Notes: generated from the letters alone by a model not told the origin. A stretch of 64,000 nt of DNA from Janthinobacterium sp. 64 (GCF_002813325.1 NZ_PHUG01000001.1:558001-622000), one strand, 5' to 3'. Numbered from the stretch's first letter, positions 34,533-44,206 are shown. A program made the numbers and translations.

Positions 34533-37500
34533 TCAAGGATGGGCCGTCAGGCTGATGTGCCAGTGGCTCAGGTGTCCCTTCTCGATGTGCACTTTGATCG
34601 GCTTGTTCCACTCGCCGGCGCCGGGGATCTTGTCGGCCGGCGCGGCGGAAAAACGCCCGTCGACGAGGGCCAGCTTGACGAAGCTGGGGCCGATGTAGAT
34701 GACGCGCGTGCTGGCCGGCGCCGCTTCCTGGGCCAGCATGGCGCGGTTCGCCGCGATCCACGCCAGCAGGGTGGCCAGTTTCGGCTTTTGCGCGGGGTTG
34801 GCCGCCACTTCCGCCTTCGCGGCATTGATCAGCTGCTGAATGGCGGCGCCATCGTTCTGGCCGCCCAGCGCGTCCGTGTAGCCGCCCGCGCCGTCCGCGT
34901 AGCGCAAATCGATCTGCTGGCCGTCGCTGTGGCCGCTGTGGCCGAGGATGGAACGGCCCGTTGCCGTCTGCGTCACGTGCTGGCCGCTGATGTCGTCGAA
35001 GCGGTAGGGCTTGCCCGCCAGCCAGGCGATGGCCAGGCGTGTGGCCCACGAATCGCCGCCCGCATCGCGCGTGCCGTAGCGCCGCGCCGCCAGCGCCGCC
35101 TCGTCGTTGGCCAGGTACAGGGGGGTGTAGGCCGTGTCGCCCTTGAACTCCACTTGCCCCCCTTCGGCAGGGTCGGAGCTGGCATCGACATTGTCGATGC
35201 TGCCTTTCAGTCGCAGCGTGACGACGGCCTTCTTGTCGAGCTTGGCGCCGGCAAAGGCGGGCAGCACCAGGCTGGGGAATTTCACTGTGCCGGCAGTCTT
35301 GGTATTCGTCTGGGACAATAAATTCTCCGTGCTGAAGGCGGGATCGCCGCCGCCCGACGAGATGCCGATGTTGACTTCCGTAATCGTCGCCGCCGCTGGC
35401 GTGTAGTGCAATTCCAGCGGCAAGGTGTGCGTGGCCGTGGCCGCGCCTTGCGAGACGGATACATACGGCCCCGCCAGATTGCCCGTCAGCTTGATCGGCT
35501 GCAGCACGGGATGGGCGGCCTGGTTCGGCGAGCTGAACTTCGCCTGCGTCACCTTCAAACCCTTGCACGCGAGGCTCAGTTCCACCGTCGTCACGGTGGC
35601 CAGGGCGCTGTCGCCGATATTCGTGGCGCTGACGTTGCCGCCCAGGCTCAACGCCCCCTCCTTGGTTTGCTTGCTGACGTCGACGCATTCCGTCCTGACG
35701 ATGCTGCCCTGCGTGTAGTGCGTCTGGTTGACGGCGCCCGTGGCGGCCAGGTTGACCCCTGGCAGCCCCGTCACGGCGTACGACCAGGTATCGTTGTACT
35801 GGCTTTGCGCCGTCGTGTAGACGGGGTACTCGGCCGTGCTGACGGTGATTTTCACGCCCACGTTTTTCGTGCCTTTTGGCACCGTGAAGCTGACGGGCGT
35901 GGTGATGGTCTGGTTTTGCGCGGCCGCCGTGGCCGTGAAGGTCTTGCTGTCCACGTCATCCTGCGGCGTGACGTCGCCGGCGGCACGGGATCTGGCGGGC
36001 ACCTCGCGCACGGGTGGCCCGGCGCCATCCTGCGTGACGCTGCCGGCGGTATAGGTCTGCGCCGTGGCGCGCAGGGCCAGGCCGGCCCCGTACGGGTAGA
36101 CGATGCCGACATTGACATTGCTGCTGTTCTCAAACACGACGGCGCTGACGCTGACCACGTTCGGGTGGACGAGGTCGTTCAAGGTCAGCTGGTAGGTATC
36201 GGGCAGCACGCCATCGAAGTGGAAAGCGCCCGTGGCGTCGACCACGGCCACCTGGCGCTGGTGGTGGTTGTAGCCAGCCAATAACATCTTCTTGCCGGCC
36301 AACCCCGTGGCATTGCCGCCTGCCGGCGTGCGCAACTGTCCTTGCAGCACGATGCCGGACTTGATGACGATCAAGGCATAGCTGGCCGTGAATTCGCCAT
36401 CCTGCGAGACGACATTGAGGTTCAGGTCATAGCTGCCGTTGGGCAAGGATGCCAGCAGTTGCTGCATGGCCGTGGCGCTGATGCTGAAGGTGCCGCTGGC
36501 CGCATCGAACGTCCAGTAGGGCTTGAGGCTGATGGTCAGGCCATTAGGGACCGACAGCAGGCCGTCGCTGTCGTCCTGCAGCGCCATCGGGGCCGCGCCC
36601 ATCAGGCGGAACGCCAGGGCGCCCGGCTGCAGGCGGTTGTTCGGCCCCAGTCCCGTGATGGCCAGCACGGGCGCGGTGGCGGGCAGGTTGCCATCGTCGT
36701 CCGCTTCCACATAGGTCTCCACGGCCGTGGGCAGTGCCGTCTGGATCAGCAGGTCCAGGGTGGTGGTCTTGCCGCCCTTGCCGAGGGAAAATTGCGCATG
36801 CTGGTCCACGCCCGTGTCGCCGGGCGTGGAAAAGCGCAGGCTGCCGTCCTGCAGCAGCACGTCCGTGACGGCGCCGCTGACCTTGACGCTGTCGGCGCCG
36901 TCCGTCAAACCCAGCTCGGCCAGCGACAGCGTCACCACTTGCGCGGGCCGCACGGGGTCGAGGACGATGCCGGCGCCGGTGCTGAAGGTCCACGTCAGAC
37001 CGGCGCTCTGGAAGGGGATGTTGCGCTCGATGCGTACGGTGATGGTGTCGGTGGGCGTGACGGTGGCGCCCGCGCCGATGTTGCCGGCCAGCACCTCGCC
37101 ATCGATGATGGTGCTGCCCGCCGGGGCGCTGGCCAGCACGGCTTGCACATTACTGGCCGTCTCGCCGCCATTGTTGCGGATGTGCACGCGATAGGTGTAG
37201 TCCCAGGCCGTGCGGCTGACGCGCTGCTCGGCCACTTTTTCCAGCAAGGTCACTTCCAGGTCTCCGGCGGCCTGGGCGGTGGTGCTGGTCGCGGCGGCGG
37301 CCAGCATGACCTTTGGCGCGGGTGCTTGCGTGGGATCGTTCGGCCCGCCGCAGGCGCACAGGCCCATTGCCAGCCCTGTGGCCAGCGCGGCGCACGCCAG
37401 TTGCCGGCGCCGCAGGCAGGCCATGGCCAGTATGCCCGCCAGCAACAGCCATGGGGTGGAGGGCAGGGCGACGGCGGCCGGCTGCGTGATGCCCGCCTCG

Positions 37501-37913
37501 AGCTCGATGAAGGAGACAGGGTCGAGGATGGAAAACGGCTGGGCGCCGGGGCTGCCCGCGCCCAGGTAATCGAAGGTGACGGAAAAGCCCGTGGCCGTGC
37601 CGCCGGGCGCGATGCCGCCGGCCAGCACCAGCGCGTCGAGGTAGCCGTCGCCTGGAATGGCTGGGTCTGGCTGCACCAGCAGCACGTCCCAGCCTGGCAG
37701 CGTGGAGATGCTGTGCAGGTTGGCGTACTGGCCCACGCTGAAGAACAAGGTAAATTCGGCGATGGGTACGGCCAGCGTGGTATTGCTGACCGTATAGTCG
37801 TAGCGCCACTGCGTGCCGCCCAGCGATGTTGCCGTGTAGCCAATGCTGGTGGCGTGCGCGGCAGACATCGCGCACAGCAGCAGCGCCAGCAGCGCCTGTT
37901 TGATGAAGCTCAT
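34533..37913 (-). CDS. Secreted multidomain protein with internal PEP-CTERM-like tail and LAS-type zinc peptidase domain
   Basis: 1126 residues from an ATG with AGGGGAACGATC. The signal peptide is about 1-22. A beta-rich domain follows, and at 148-170 there is VALPSTPWLLLAGILAMACL then RRR, a PEP-CTERM-like sorting tail, but it is internal. It runs straight into a second hydrophobic stretch with a lipobox (ATGLAMGLCACGG, about 178-190), as if a lipoprotein gene had fused on. The middle (about 215-900) holds DUF11/Ig-like beta repeats. The C-terminus has SGHSDGQQIDLRY (His995, Asp1002) and HWH (1117-1119), matching the HxxGxxxD and HxH zinc pattern of LAS peptidases (MepA/VanY/M15). A cell-wall or peptide hydrolase is inferred. 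An internal Met at 37424 could start the second half alone. Confidence 0.7.
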   Translation of the reverse strand: MSFIKQALLALLLCAMSAAHATSIGYTATSLGGTQWRYDYTVSNTTLAVPIAEFTLFFSVGQYANLHSISTLPGWDVLLVQPDPAIPGDGYLDALVLAGGIAPGGTATGFSVTFDYLGAGSPGAQPFSILDPVSFIELEAGITQPAAVALPSTPWLLLAGILAMACLRRRQLACAALATGLAMGLCACGGPNDPTQAPAPKVMLAAAATSTTAQAAGDLEVTLLEKVAEQRVSRTAWDYTYRVHIRNNGGETASNVQAVLASAPAGSTIIDGEVLAGNIGAGATVTPTDTITVRIERNIPFQSAGLTWTFSTGAGIVLDPVRPAQVVTLSLAELGLTDGADSVKVSGAVTDVLLQDGSLRFSTPGDTGVDQHAQFSLGKGGKTTTLDLLIQTALPTAVETYVEADDDGNLPATAPVLAITGLGPNNRLQPGALAFRLMGAAPMALQDDSDGLLSVPNGLTISLKPYWTFDAASGTFSISATAMQQLLASLPNGSYDLNLNVVSQDGEFTASYALIVIKSGIVLQGQLRTPAGGNATGLAGKKMLLAGYNHHQRQVAVVDATGAFHFDGVLPDTYQLTLNDLVHPNVVSVSAVVFENSSNVNVGIVYPYGAGLALRATAQTYTAGSVTQDGAGPPVREVPARSRAAGDVTPQDDVDSKTFTATAAAQNQTITTPVSFTVPKGTKNVGVKITVSTAEYPVYTTAQSQYNDTWSYAVTGLPGVNLAATGAVNQTHYTQGSIVRTECVDVSKQTKEGALSLGGNVSATNIGDSALATVTTVELSLACKGLKVTQAKFSSPNQAAHPVLQPIKLTGNLAGPYVSVSQGAATATHTLPLELHYTPAAATITEVNIGISSGGGDPAFSTENLLSQTNTKTAGTVKFPSLVLPAFAGAKLDKKAVVTLRLKGSIDNVDASSDPAEGGQVEFKGDTAYTPLYLANDEAALAARRYGTRDAGGDSWATRLAIAWLAGKPYRFDDISGQHVTQTATGRSILGHSGHSDGQQIDLRYADGAGGYTDALGGQNDGAAIQQLINAAKAEVAANPAQKPKLATLLAWIAANRAMLAQEAAPASTRVIYIGPSFVKLALVDGRFSAAPADKIPGAGEWNKPIKVHIEKGHLSHWHISLTAHP

Positions 37914-38177
37914 GATCGTTCCCCTGTTGACTGGCGCCAAGCGTGCCCAGGCATGAGGCCAAGCAGGAAGCGTTCCCGTAAAAATTATGCTGTAAAAACA
38001 AGGGCTTGACTGATGCGGGCGGGAGCCGGTGTCAAATCTTCCGACACGGGACCTTATTGCTGAGCTTGTCAGCGCTGTCCTACCCGTCTTGTCGAAACTG
38101 TCTGATTGTATGCCTTGCGGAAACACGCGATGATCGTGTCCATGCTGCAACAATCAACCAGTCCGATGGAGTATGCG

Positions 38178-38408
38178 ATGTCCAAGCCAGCCAAGCCCAG
38201 TCATTTGAACAAGCCGTTCCTGCTGATCTGCCTGTTCACCGTCTCAACCCTGGCGGCAACCTGGATGACTGCGGGCGAGGCGCAGAACAGCGATGCCGTA
38301 CCGGCCCCCGTTGCCCGCGATGTGGGCCATGGCGCCTTGCCCATCTGCGGCAGCGATGCTCTTACACTGTCGGCACAGTGCCAGCGCCAGCCCGCGCGCC
38401 AGGCTTGA
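38178..38408 (+). CDS. Small secreted or membrane-anchored protein, unrecognised
   Basis: 76 residues. GGAGTATGCG precedes the ATG. A basic start (MSKPAKPSHLNK) and one hydrophobic helix (about 12-31, FLLICLFTVSTLAATWMTAG) indicate export or a single membrane anchor. It is followed by a polar tail with two cysteines (LPICGSDALTLSAQC). I know no family. Its 3' end overlaps the 3' end of the topoisomerase gene on the other strand by 47 bases. It is divergent from the large secreted protein. Confidence 0.5.
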   Translation: MSKPAKPSHLNKPFLLICLFTVSTLAATWMTAGEAQNSDAVPAPVARDVGHGALPICGSDALTLSAQCQRQPARQA

Positions 38409-39459
38409 CGCCAGCCTTCAGCCGCTGCTGCAGCAAGGCCAGCACGGCCGCTTCCTCCGGCGCCAGCGCCGGCAGCTCTTCCCGTAACCGTTCCCGCGCC
38501 CGCGCGCGCATGCCTTCCCATAAACTGCCATCCAGATACGATTCCAGCACGGCCGGGTGCACATAGCACTTGCGGCAGATCGTCGGCGTGTTGCCCAGCT
38601 TCTTAGCCACGGACTCGATCGCCTGCACGATGTTTTTCTTCGCTTGCGCATCGGAATCGACCTGTTCGAACGCCTGCAGGGCCAGCGCGGCCAGCAGGGT
38701 GCCGGACCAGGTGCGGAAATCCTTGGCCGTGTAGTCTTCGCCCGTTACCTCGCGCAGATAATCGTTGACGTCGCCCGAATCGACGCCATGGCGCGCGCCA
38801 TCCTCATCGACATATTGAAACAGTTCCTGCCCCGGCAGTTCGCGCATGCGCTGCAGCACTGTGGCCAGGCGCCGGTCGCTGAGGCGGATAGCGTGGCGCA
38901 CGCCGCTCTTGCCCTTGAAGTGGAAGGCCACGGCGCTGCCGTCGACCTGCACGTGGCGCGTGCGCAGGGTGGTCAGGCCGAACGATTTGTTGGCGCGCGC
39001 GTATTCTTCATTGCCGATGCGCATCATCGTCAATTCCAGCAGATGCACGATGGTGGCCAGCACTTTTTCACGGGGCAAACCGGGCAACTGCATGCCGCGC
39101 GCGACGGCGGCGCGGATGGCGGGCAGGGCGCGGCCAAAGCTGAGCATGCGCTCGTATTTCACTTCGTCGCGCACCTGGCGCCAGCGGGCATGGTAGCGGT
39201 ACTGTTTTCGGCCGCGCGCATCGCGTCCCGTCGCCTGCAGGTGGCCGTTGGCGTGCGGGCAGATCCACACGTCCGTCCAGGCCGGTGGAATGGCCAGTGC
39301 CTTGATGCGCGCCAGGGTGGTGGCATCGCGCACGATATGGCCGTCCCCGTCGCGGTAGCGGAATTTGCCGGGCTTGCCCAAGCGGGCGATGCCGCGTTGA
39401 TGGTCGCCCGTGTAGCGCAGGCCGGCCGCGCGTGCCGTGGTGGTGGCGGATATTTCCAT
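38362..39459 (-). CDS. DNA topoisomerase IB (poxvirus/bacterial type)
   Basis: 365 residues, the normal size of bacterial type IB topoisomerases. They relax supercoils of both signs through a 3'-phosphotyrosine. The N-terminal cap domain has IPPAWTDVWICPHANGHLQA and RGRKQYRYHARWR. The catalytic domain has LTMMRIGNEEYARANKSFGL, FHFKGKSGVRHAI, DYTAKDFRTWSGTLLAALAL and the active tyrosine region CRKCYVHPAVLESYLDG. All catalytic motifs (Arg, Lys, Arg, His/Asn, Tyr) appear present. It is divergent from ykvA. This is an accessory enzyme in bacteria and is often carried near stress genes. Confidence 0.93.
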   Translation of the reverse strand: MEISATTTARAAGLRYTGDHQRGIARLGKPGKFRYRDGDGHIVRDATTLARIKALAIPPAWTDVWICPHANGHLQATGRDARGRKQYRYHARWRQVRDEVKYERMLSFGRALPAIRAAVARGMQLPGLPREKVLATIVHLLELTMMRIGNEEYARANKSFGLTTLRTRHVQVDGSAVAFHFKGKSGVRHAIRLSDRRLATVLQRMRELPGQELFQYVDEDGARHGVDSGDVNDYLREVTGEDYTAKDFRTWSGTLLAALALQAFEQVDSDAQAKKNIVQAIESVAKKLGNTPTICRKCYVHPAVLESYLDGSLWEGMRARARERLREELPALAPEEAAVLALLQQRLKAGVKPGARAGAGTVPTV

Positions 39460-39551
39460 GGCGAGAGCTTACCTTGCACGCCGCGCACCCGGCGCGCCGT
39501 TATGCTAAGGTGCGCATTCGTAACGCCGTGCGCGGCAGACAGGAGCAGCAG

Positions 39552-39935
39552 ATGTTTGGCAGAAAAAAGAATCTGGAAGAAGACCACGCCCCCCAAGCCG
39601 ACAAGCAGTATGAAAAGAAATACACGGATGACAGCTTCTGGGACAAGGTCGTCAAGTTCGCCAAGACGGCGGGACGCGAAGTCATCGAAAAAGCCCTGTG
39701 GCTGTACTACGCGGCGCAGCAGCCGAATACGCCGCTGTGGGCCAAGACGGCCATCTATGGCGCGCTCGGCTATTTCATTTCGCCCATCGATGCGATTCCC
39801 GACATCACGCCCGTGGTCGGCTATGCGGATGACCTGGCCGTGCTGGCGGCGGCCGTCGCCACGGTCGCCACCTACATCACGGCCGACGTCAAGGAACGGG
39901 CCGCCGAGAAATTGCGCGGCTGGTTCGGCGCCTAG
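39552..39935 (+). CDS. YkvA/DUF1232 family membrane-associated protein
   Basis: 127 residues. The DUF1232 core is TPLWAKTAIYGALGYFISPI followed by DAIPDITPVVGYADDLAVLA (about 66-105), with one membrane-like helix and the conserved SPIDxIPD motif. A charged N-terminus (MFGRKKNLEED) precedes it. AGGAGCAGCAG gives the start. Function of the family is unknown. Its TAG stop shares three of four bases with the stop of the convergent small gene (CTAG). Confidence 0.85.
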   Translation: MFGRKKNLEEDHAPQADKQYEKKYTDDSFWDKVVKFAKTAGREVIEKALWLYYAAQQPNTPLWAKTAIYGALGYFISPIDAIPDITPVVGYADDLAVLAAAVATVATYITADVKERAAEKLRGWFGA

Positions 39936-40111
39936 CCAGCAGGAGCGGGCTGGCCCGGCTGGCCCGCTTGTCCCTTGACGGCGTTGCGGTATCTGGCCCT
40001 GGCCTCGGCCCGCTTGACCGCCTCGCTGGCGATGTTCTGCGCCTTGATGCGGGCTTTTTCACTCTTGCTGCGCTGTTGCGCCACGTCCTTGTTGCCGATG
40101 CGGTTCGTCAT
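39932..40111 (-). CDS. Small basic helical protein, hypothetical
   Basis: 59 residues: MTNRIGNKDVAQQRSKSEKA then a Lys/Arg/Ala-rich helix (IKAQNIASEAVKRAEARARY) and a short Gly/Pro/Gln tail. GAGGAGACCAGC precedes the ATG, a strong ribosome site. No family recognised; the charge pattern suggests a coiled coil or nucleic-acid contact, but that is speculation. It is convergent with the ykvA gene and overlaps its stop by four bases. Confidence 0.6.
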   Translation of the reverse strand: MTNRIGNKDVAQQRSKSEKARIKAQNIASEAVKRAEARARYRNAVKGQAGQPGQPAPAG

Positions 40112-40202
40112 GCTGGTCTCCTCGTTGAGTGTCAAGTCTGACCAGCACAGCATACTTTCTTGCTTGTACGCTACCGTGCGCCCGCTCACACAAGGCGCAT
40201 GC

Positions 40203-41384
40203 CTACCTCGCTTGCGCGCCGCTGCCCCCATGCGCGAGCAGGCGCAGCACGACTTCTTTCTGAAATGAACGAAATTCCTTGTCGGCGCTGACGTTGGCAA
40301 AAGCCAGCACGGCCGTCCTGCTGGCGCGGTCGACGCAGACGACGGACGCGGCGCCCGGGTCGCCGCCGCTGTGCGTGGCCAGCGGCTTGCCGTCGACATC
40401 GCGCAGCAGCCACACCAGCGCTTGCCGCACGGACGAATCGGCAGGCACGACGGGGGCCGTCTGCGGGGCAAAAAACAATTGCAGGGTGGCATCTTGCAGG
40501 TAGCGGTGGCCATCGACCCGGCCGCCATTGCTGAAAATGGCCAGGAAACGCGCAAAGTCATGCGCCGAGCTGCGCAGCAAGCCGGCCGGCCAGTCCGGAT
40601 AGCCGACGGGCGGCAGCACTTGCAGGCCCGGTTCCTTGTGCGCGTACGGCTGGGCGACGACGGCGCGCCGCGGCAAGCCGGCCAAATTCCAGGCCGTGCT
40701 GTCCATGCCCAGCGGTTCGAACAGGTGCTCTTGCGCAAAGGCGTCGAGCCCATCGGGGTTCAGCCGGCCCACCAGATAGCCGAGCAGGGCAATACCGACA
40801 TTGCTGTAGCGCCATTCCGTGCCGGGCCGTGCCGCAAACGACACATCCGCGTCATACCAGGCGCCGCCGCGCGACAGATAGCCCTTGACGAAGTCGCGCA
40901 GCGGCAATCGCGGGTCGCCCTGCACGGCAAACGCCGTCGTCTTGTCGTACACGGCATCGGAAATGCCCGAGGTGTGATTGAGCAAATGGCGAAAGGTGAT
41001 GGGCACGTCGGGAAACTTCGGATGCATGAGCGGGAAATCTAGATAGGCCGCCACCTTGTCGTCGAGCTGGAAGGCGCCCTGTTCCAGCAGCATCATGACG
41101 GCCGTGGCCGTGACGAGCTTGCTGACGGAGGCGACATGGAACACCGTGTTGGCATCGGCCTTTTTGCCGCCCTGGATATCGGCCCAGCCATAGCCGCGCG
41201 CGAAGATGGTCTGTTCGCCCCGCACCACGGCCACGCTCATGCCCGGCGTTTCCGTGCGGGCCAGGCCATCGCGCATGAAGCCGTCAAATTCCGTTTCCCA
41301 CGCCAGCCTGGCCGGATCGGTGGCGCAGCCCGTTTGCAGCAGGGCCAGTGAGACGCCCAGTCCCAGCACGCTTCTTCGTTTCAT
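40203..41384 (-). CDS. Lipoprotein serine hydrolase (class C beta-lactamase/esterase family)
   Basis: 393 residues. A lipoprotein signal peptide ends in the lipobox LQTGC (Cys19). The beta-lactamase-related fold has the nucleophile in FHVASVSKLVTATAV (SxxK), the tyrosine motif in WRYSNVGIALLGYLVG (YxN) and the third motif in THSGGDPGA (HxG). RHLLNHTSGISD is also conserved. Such proteins are D,D-peptidases, esterases or D-aminopeptidases; true beta-lactamase activity is not implied. It is probably anchored to a membrane and faces the periplasm. Confidence 0.88.
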   Translation of the reverse strand: MKRRSVLGLGVSLALLQTGCATDPARLAWETEFDGFMRDGLARTETPGMSVAVVRGEQTIFARGYGWADIQGGKKADANTVFHVASVSKLVTATAVMMLLEQGAFQLDDKVAAYLDFPLMHPKFPDVPITFRHLLNHTSGISDAVYDKTTAFAVQGDPRLPLRDFVKGYLSRGGAWYDADVSFAARPGTEWRYSNVGIALLGYLVGRLNPDGLDAFAQEHLFEPLGMDSTAWNLAGLPRRAVVAQPYAHKEPGLQVLPPVGYPDWPAGLLRSSAHDFARFLAIFSNGGRVDGHRYLQDATLQLFFAPQTAPVVPADSSVRQALVWLLRDVDGKPLATHSGGDPGAASVVCVDRASRTAVLAFANVSADKEFRSFQKEVVLRLLAHGGSGAQAR

Positions 41385-41506
41385 CGCTTCTTTCTTTTGC
41401 CATTTTTAATGATCTTAACAATATTTTCGCCCGTCATAGGGGCAATTGACAAAACATTGCTTTACAGCAATGGCAAAGGGGGCTGGCCGGTGCCTATTTG
41501 CACCCG

Positions 41507-42802
41507 TTATTTGCGCCAGTAGCGTTCCAGCAAAGGCTTGACCGTCAGGCCGTGCGCGACGATGGAGACGATGACGACAACCAGGGTGATGTCGGCCAGT
41601 TCGCGCGCCAGGGGGCGCGGCAAGCCGTGCGCGATGGCATAGCTGAGGTAGTACAGCGAGCCGATGCCGCGCACGCCGAACCATGCGGCCAGGCCCCGCA
41701 GGCGCACGCTGGTGCCCGAAGCCAGCAAGCCGAGCATCACGCTGGCCGGGCGCGCCACCAGCAGCAGGAACAGCGCCACGCTCCACGCCTGCCAGCTCCA
41801 GGCGGCGGCCGTGACGGCGCCACCGAGCAGCAGCACCAGGGTCAGTTCGGACAGGCGTTCCAGGTGTTCCTTGAAGACGAGCGATTCGCCGCTGACGGTC
41901 AGCGGCTTCTCGCTGTCGTGCGGCTTGGCGGCGGACACGGCATGGGTGTCCTCGGCCTGCAGCAAGCCTTGCCGGTCTTTCGGTGCGCCGGCCAGCCGCA
42001 GTTCCGTCTGGCGCAGGGCCACGCCGGCAAAGAACACGGCCAGAAAGCCCCACGCGTGCAGCCATGCGGCCACGCCATACACGAGCGCGATCAAGCCCAG
42101 CGCCGCCAGGTCGTCCAGCATGGCGTGTTTCGGTTCCTTGGCCCGCACCTGCCAGCCCAGCCAGGCCAGCAGCGCCCCGCCGGCCGCGCCCAGGGCGATG
42201 GCGCCCGCGCTGGCCCAGACCAGATCGCGCCACAGCCAGGTGGCGCCGTGCGGCCCCAGTTCATGCAGGCCCAGCAAGCCCAGGCCCAGCATGACGAAAG
42301 GAAAGCCGCTGCCATCGTTCATGCCCGCCTCGCTGGTCAGGATGAAGCGCAACTGCTCGCTGTCGCCCGCATGGCGCAGCTGCACGTCGGTGGCCAGCAC
42401 GGGGTCGGTGGGCGCGAGGATGGCGCCCAGCAGCACGCCCGCGCCCAGGGGCAAGCCCAGCACCAGGCACGCAAAGGCCGCCACCAGGGCAACGGAAATG
42501 GCCATCGACAGCCACGCCAGGCGCAGTGGCGGCAGCCAGCGCGCCAGGCTGAACGGCACGGGCATCTTGACGCCGGCGGAAAACAGCGAGATGAGGACGG
42601 CGATTTCCGTCAGGGTTTCCAGCAGGGGCGCCTGCCGCACCAGGTCGAAGGCAAACAGGCCGAGGAACATGGGCCCTAGCAGCAGGCCCACGCCCAGGTA
42701 AGCCATGGCCGAAGTCAATGGCAGGCGCGCGATGCCGTCGGCGCCCAGGCCGCGCGCCAGCATCAGGCAGCCGATCAGGATGAACCAGGCGGTGGTGCTC
42801 AT
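41507..42802 (-). CDS. CPA1-type Na+/H+ antiporter (NhaP-like)
   Basis: 431 residues with about twelve hydrophobic helices. The core carries LLGAILAPTDPVLATDVQL, in which the Asp of PTDPV is typical of CPA1 transporters, and TSEAGMNDGSGFPFVMLGL with the ND motif. There is an insertion of hydrophilic sequence (about 248-280, AEDTHAVSAAKPHDSEKP). The last helices have RGLAAWFGVRGIGSLYYLSY, also typical. It exchanges monovalent cations for protons across the inner membrane. It ends in WRK with no long cytoplasmic C-terminal domain. It is adjacent to a mechanosensitive channel and the trehalose genes, which suggests osmotic and ionic stress functions. Confidence 0.9.
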   Translation of the reverse strand: MSTTAWFILIGCLMLARGLGADGIARLPLTSAMAYLGVGLLLGPMFLGLFAFDLVRQAPLLETLTEIAVLISLFSAGVKMPVPFSLARWLPPLRLAWLSMAISVALVAAFACLVLGLPLGAGVLLGAILAPTDPVLATDVQLRHAGDSEQLRFILTSEAGMNDGSGFPFVMLGLGLLGLHELGPHGATWLWRDLVWASAGAIALGAAGGALLAWLGWQVRAKEPKHAMLDDLAALGLIALVYGVAAWLHAWGFLAVFFAGVALRQTELRLAGAPKDRQGLLQAEDTHAVSAAKPHDSEKPLTVSGESLVFKEHLERLSELTLVLLLGGAVTAAAWSWQAWSVALFLLLVARPASVMLGLLASGTSVRLRGLAAWFGVRGIGSLYYLSYAIAHGLPRPLARELADITLVVVIVSIVAHGLTVKPLLERYWRK

Positions 42803-42851
42803 GCGCCTTATTCTAGCGGCGCACGGGCCAGGGCAGCGCGCCGCAGGTTTT

Positions 42852-43967
42852 TCAGGCTTTGTGCAGCGACACGCTGTCGTTCTGCGCCTGCATCGTGTGC
42901 AGTTCGATGGGGTCGTGGGTGGAGCGCAAGCGGGGCAGGCCGTGCGGGTAGTGGGTGGTGATGAAGGCCAGCATCTGCTCGCGCACGAGGCAGCGCAGTT
43001 CGAAGGCCAGGCCCGAATCTGCCGCGCTGATCAGAAAGCGCACGCGCACGGCCCGCTCGTTCGAATCCGTCGCCTGCACCGTGCAGACGCGGCCATCCCA
43101 TTGCGTGGCGGACTCGCAGATGCGCGCCAGTTCCGCCCGCAGCGGTTCGAGCGGGATGCTGAAATCGAGCCACAGGAACACCGTGCCCAGCAGTGTGGAC
43201 GAGCTGTGGGTCCAGTTTTCGAACGGATTTTCAATGAACCATTGCAGCGGCACGATCAGGCGCCGCTCGTCCCACACGCGCACGACCACATACGTGCCCT
43301 TGATTTCCTCGACCTTGCCCCATTCGCCATTGACGATCAGCACGTCATCGATGCGGATCGGTTGCGAAAACGCAATTTGCAGCCCAGCAATGAAATTGCC
43401 GAGCACGGGACGGGCAGCGATACCGGCCACCAGGCCCGCCACACCGGCCGAGGCCAGCAGGCTGGCGCCGATCTGCCGCGCGCCGGGCAGGGTCAGCAGC
43501 ACGAAGGCCAGGCCCAGGATGACCACGATGGCGTGCGCGCTGCGCGTGAGCACGCGGGCCTGGGTGATCAGGCGGCGCGCGCGCAGGTTGTCGGCCACAT
43601 CGACGGGATTGACTTCGGAAATCGTGATGGAGAGGGCCTGGATGCATTGCATGGCCAGCCAGGTCAGCGCGATGATCAGCGCCACGCTGGCCATGTGCGA
43701 CATGGCGACCAGGCCAGGCGTGTCGTCGGGCGCGCCGGCCAGCACCATGCGCAGGCCGAAGACGATCACGCACAGTTGGCTGGCGCGGAAGGCCACGCGC
43801 GTGGCGTTGGTGGTGAACGGGCGGCCATTGGCCAGTCTTTTTAGCAAGCCGATGCCGGCCCGGTGCACGCCGATGGCGACCACGGTGACGAGCAGGGCGG
43901 AAACGAGCACGGTCAGCGCCGAGCGCAGCGGGCCTCCCATCAGCGAGTGGAACGTGCTGAGATCCAT
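42852..43967 (-). CDS. MscS family mechanosensitive ion channel
   Basis: 371 residues from the ATG at 43967 with AAGGAG upstream; longer in-frame ATGs up to 44222 run over the divergent promoter region. Four or five hydrophobic helices lead to the pore helix and the MscS beta domain: ASAGVAGLVAGIAARPVLGN, then FIAGLQIAFSQPIRIDDVLI and WGKVEEIKGTYVVVRVWDER with the conserved P-L-x-F-I-E-NPFENWT. The C-terminal alpha/beta part follows. It releases solutes at hypo-osmotic shock. It is divergent from the trehalose operon, so the two arms of osmotic control share one intergenic region. Confidence 0.9.
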   Translation of the reverse strand: MDLSTFHSLMGGPLRSALTVLVSALLVTVVAIGVHRAGIGLLKRLANGRPFTTNATRVAFRASQLCVIVFGLRMVLAGAPDDTPGLVAMSHMASVALIIALTWLAMQCIQALSITISEVNPVDVADNLRARRLITQARVLTRSAHAIVVILGLAFVLLTLPGARQIGASLLASAGVAGLVAGIAARPVLGNFIAGLQIAFSQPIRIDDVLIVNGEWGKVEEIKGTYVVVRVWDERRLIVPLQWFIENPFENWTHSSSTLLGTVFLWLDFSIPLEPLRAELARICESATQWDGRVCTVQATDSNERAVRVRFLISAADSGLAFELRCLVREQMLAFITTHYPHGLPRLRSTHDPIELHTMQAQNDSVSLHKA

Positions 43968-44206
43968 AGGCGAAAACTCCTTGTGTATTGGTGAAATGGA
44001 TGTCGGAAGCGGGTATTTTACGGGCAGATGGCGTAACGGGGGCGTGCGTTGCCGTACGGATAAGACTTGCGTCAAGGTGGATACTGGACGAAATTGCTGC
44101 GCTGCGCCATGCCACGTTGACGTTTCAATACGCAAAGCAAGCGGGCGTCGCCGCAATGGAAACATAGTCATACTTGCCATGCTTTTTGTTTTTGCAAAGG
44201 AAAACG

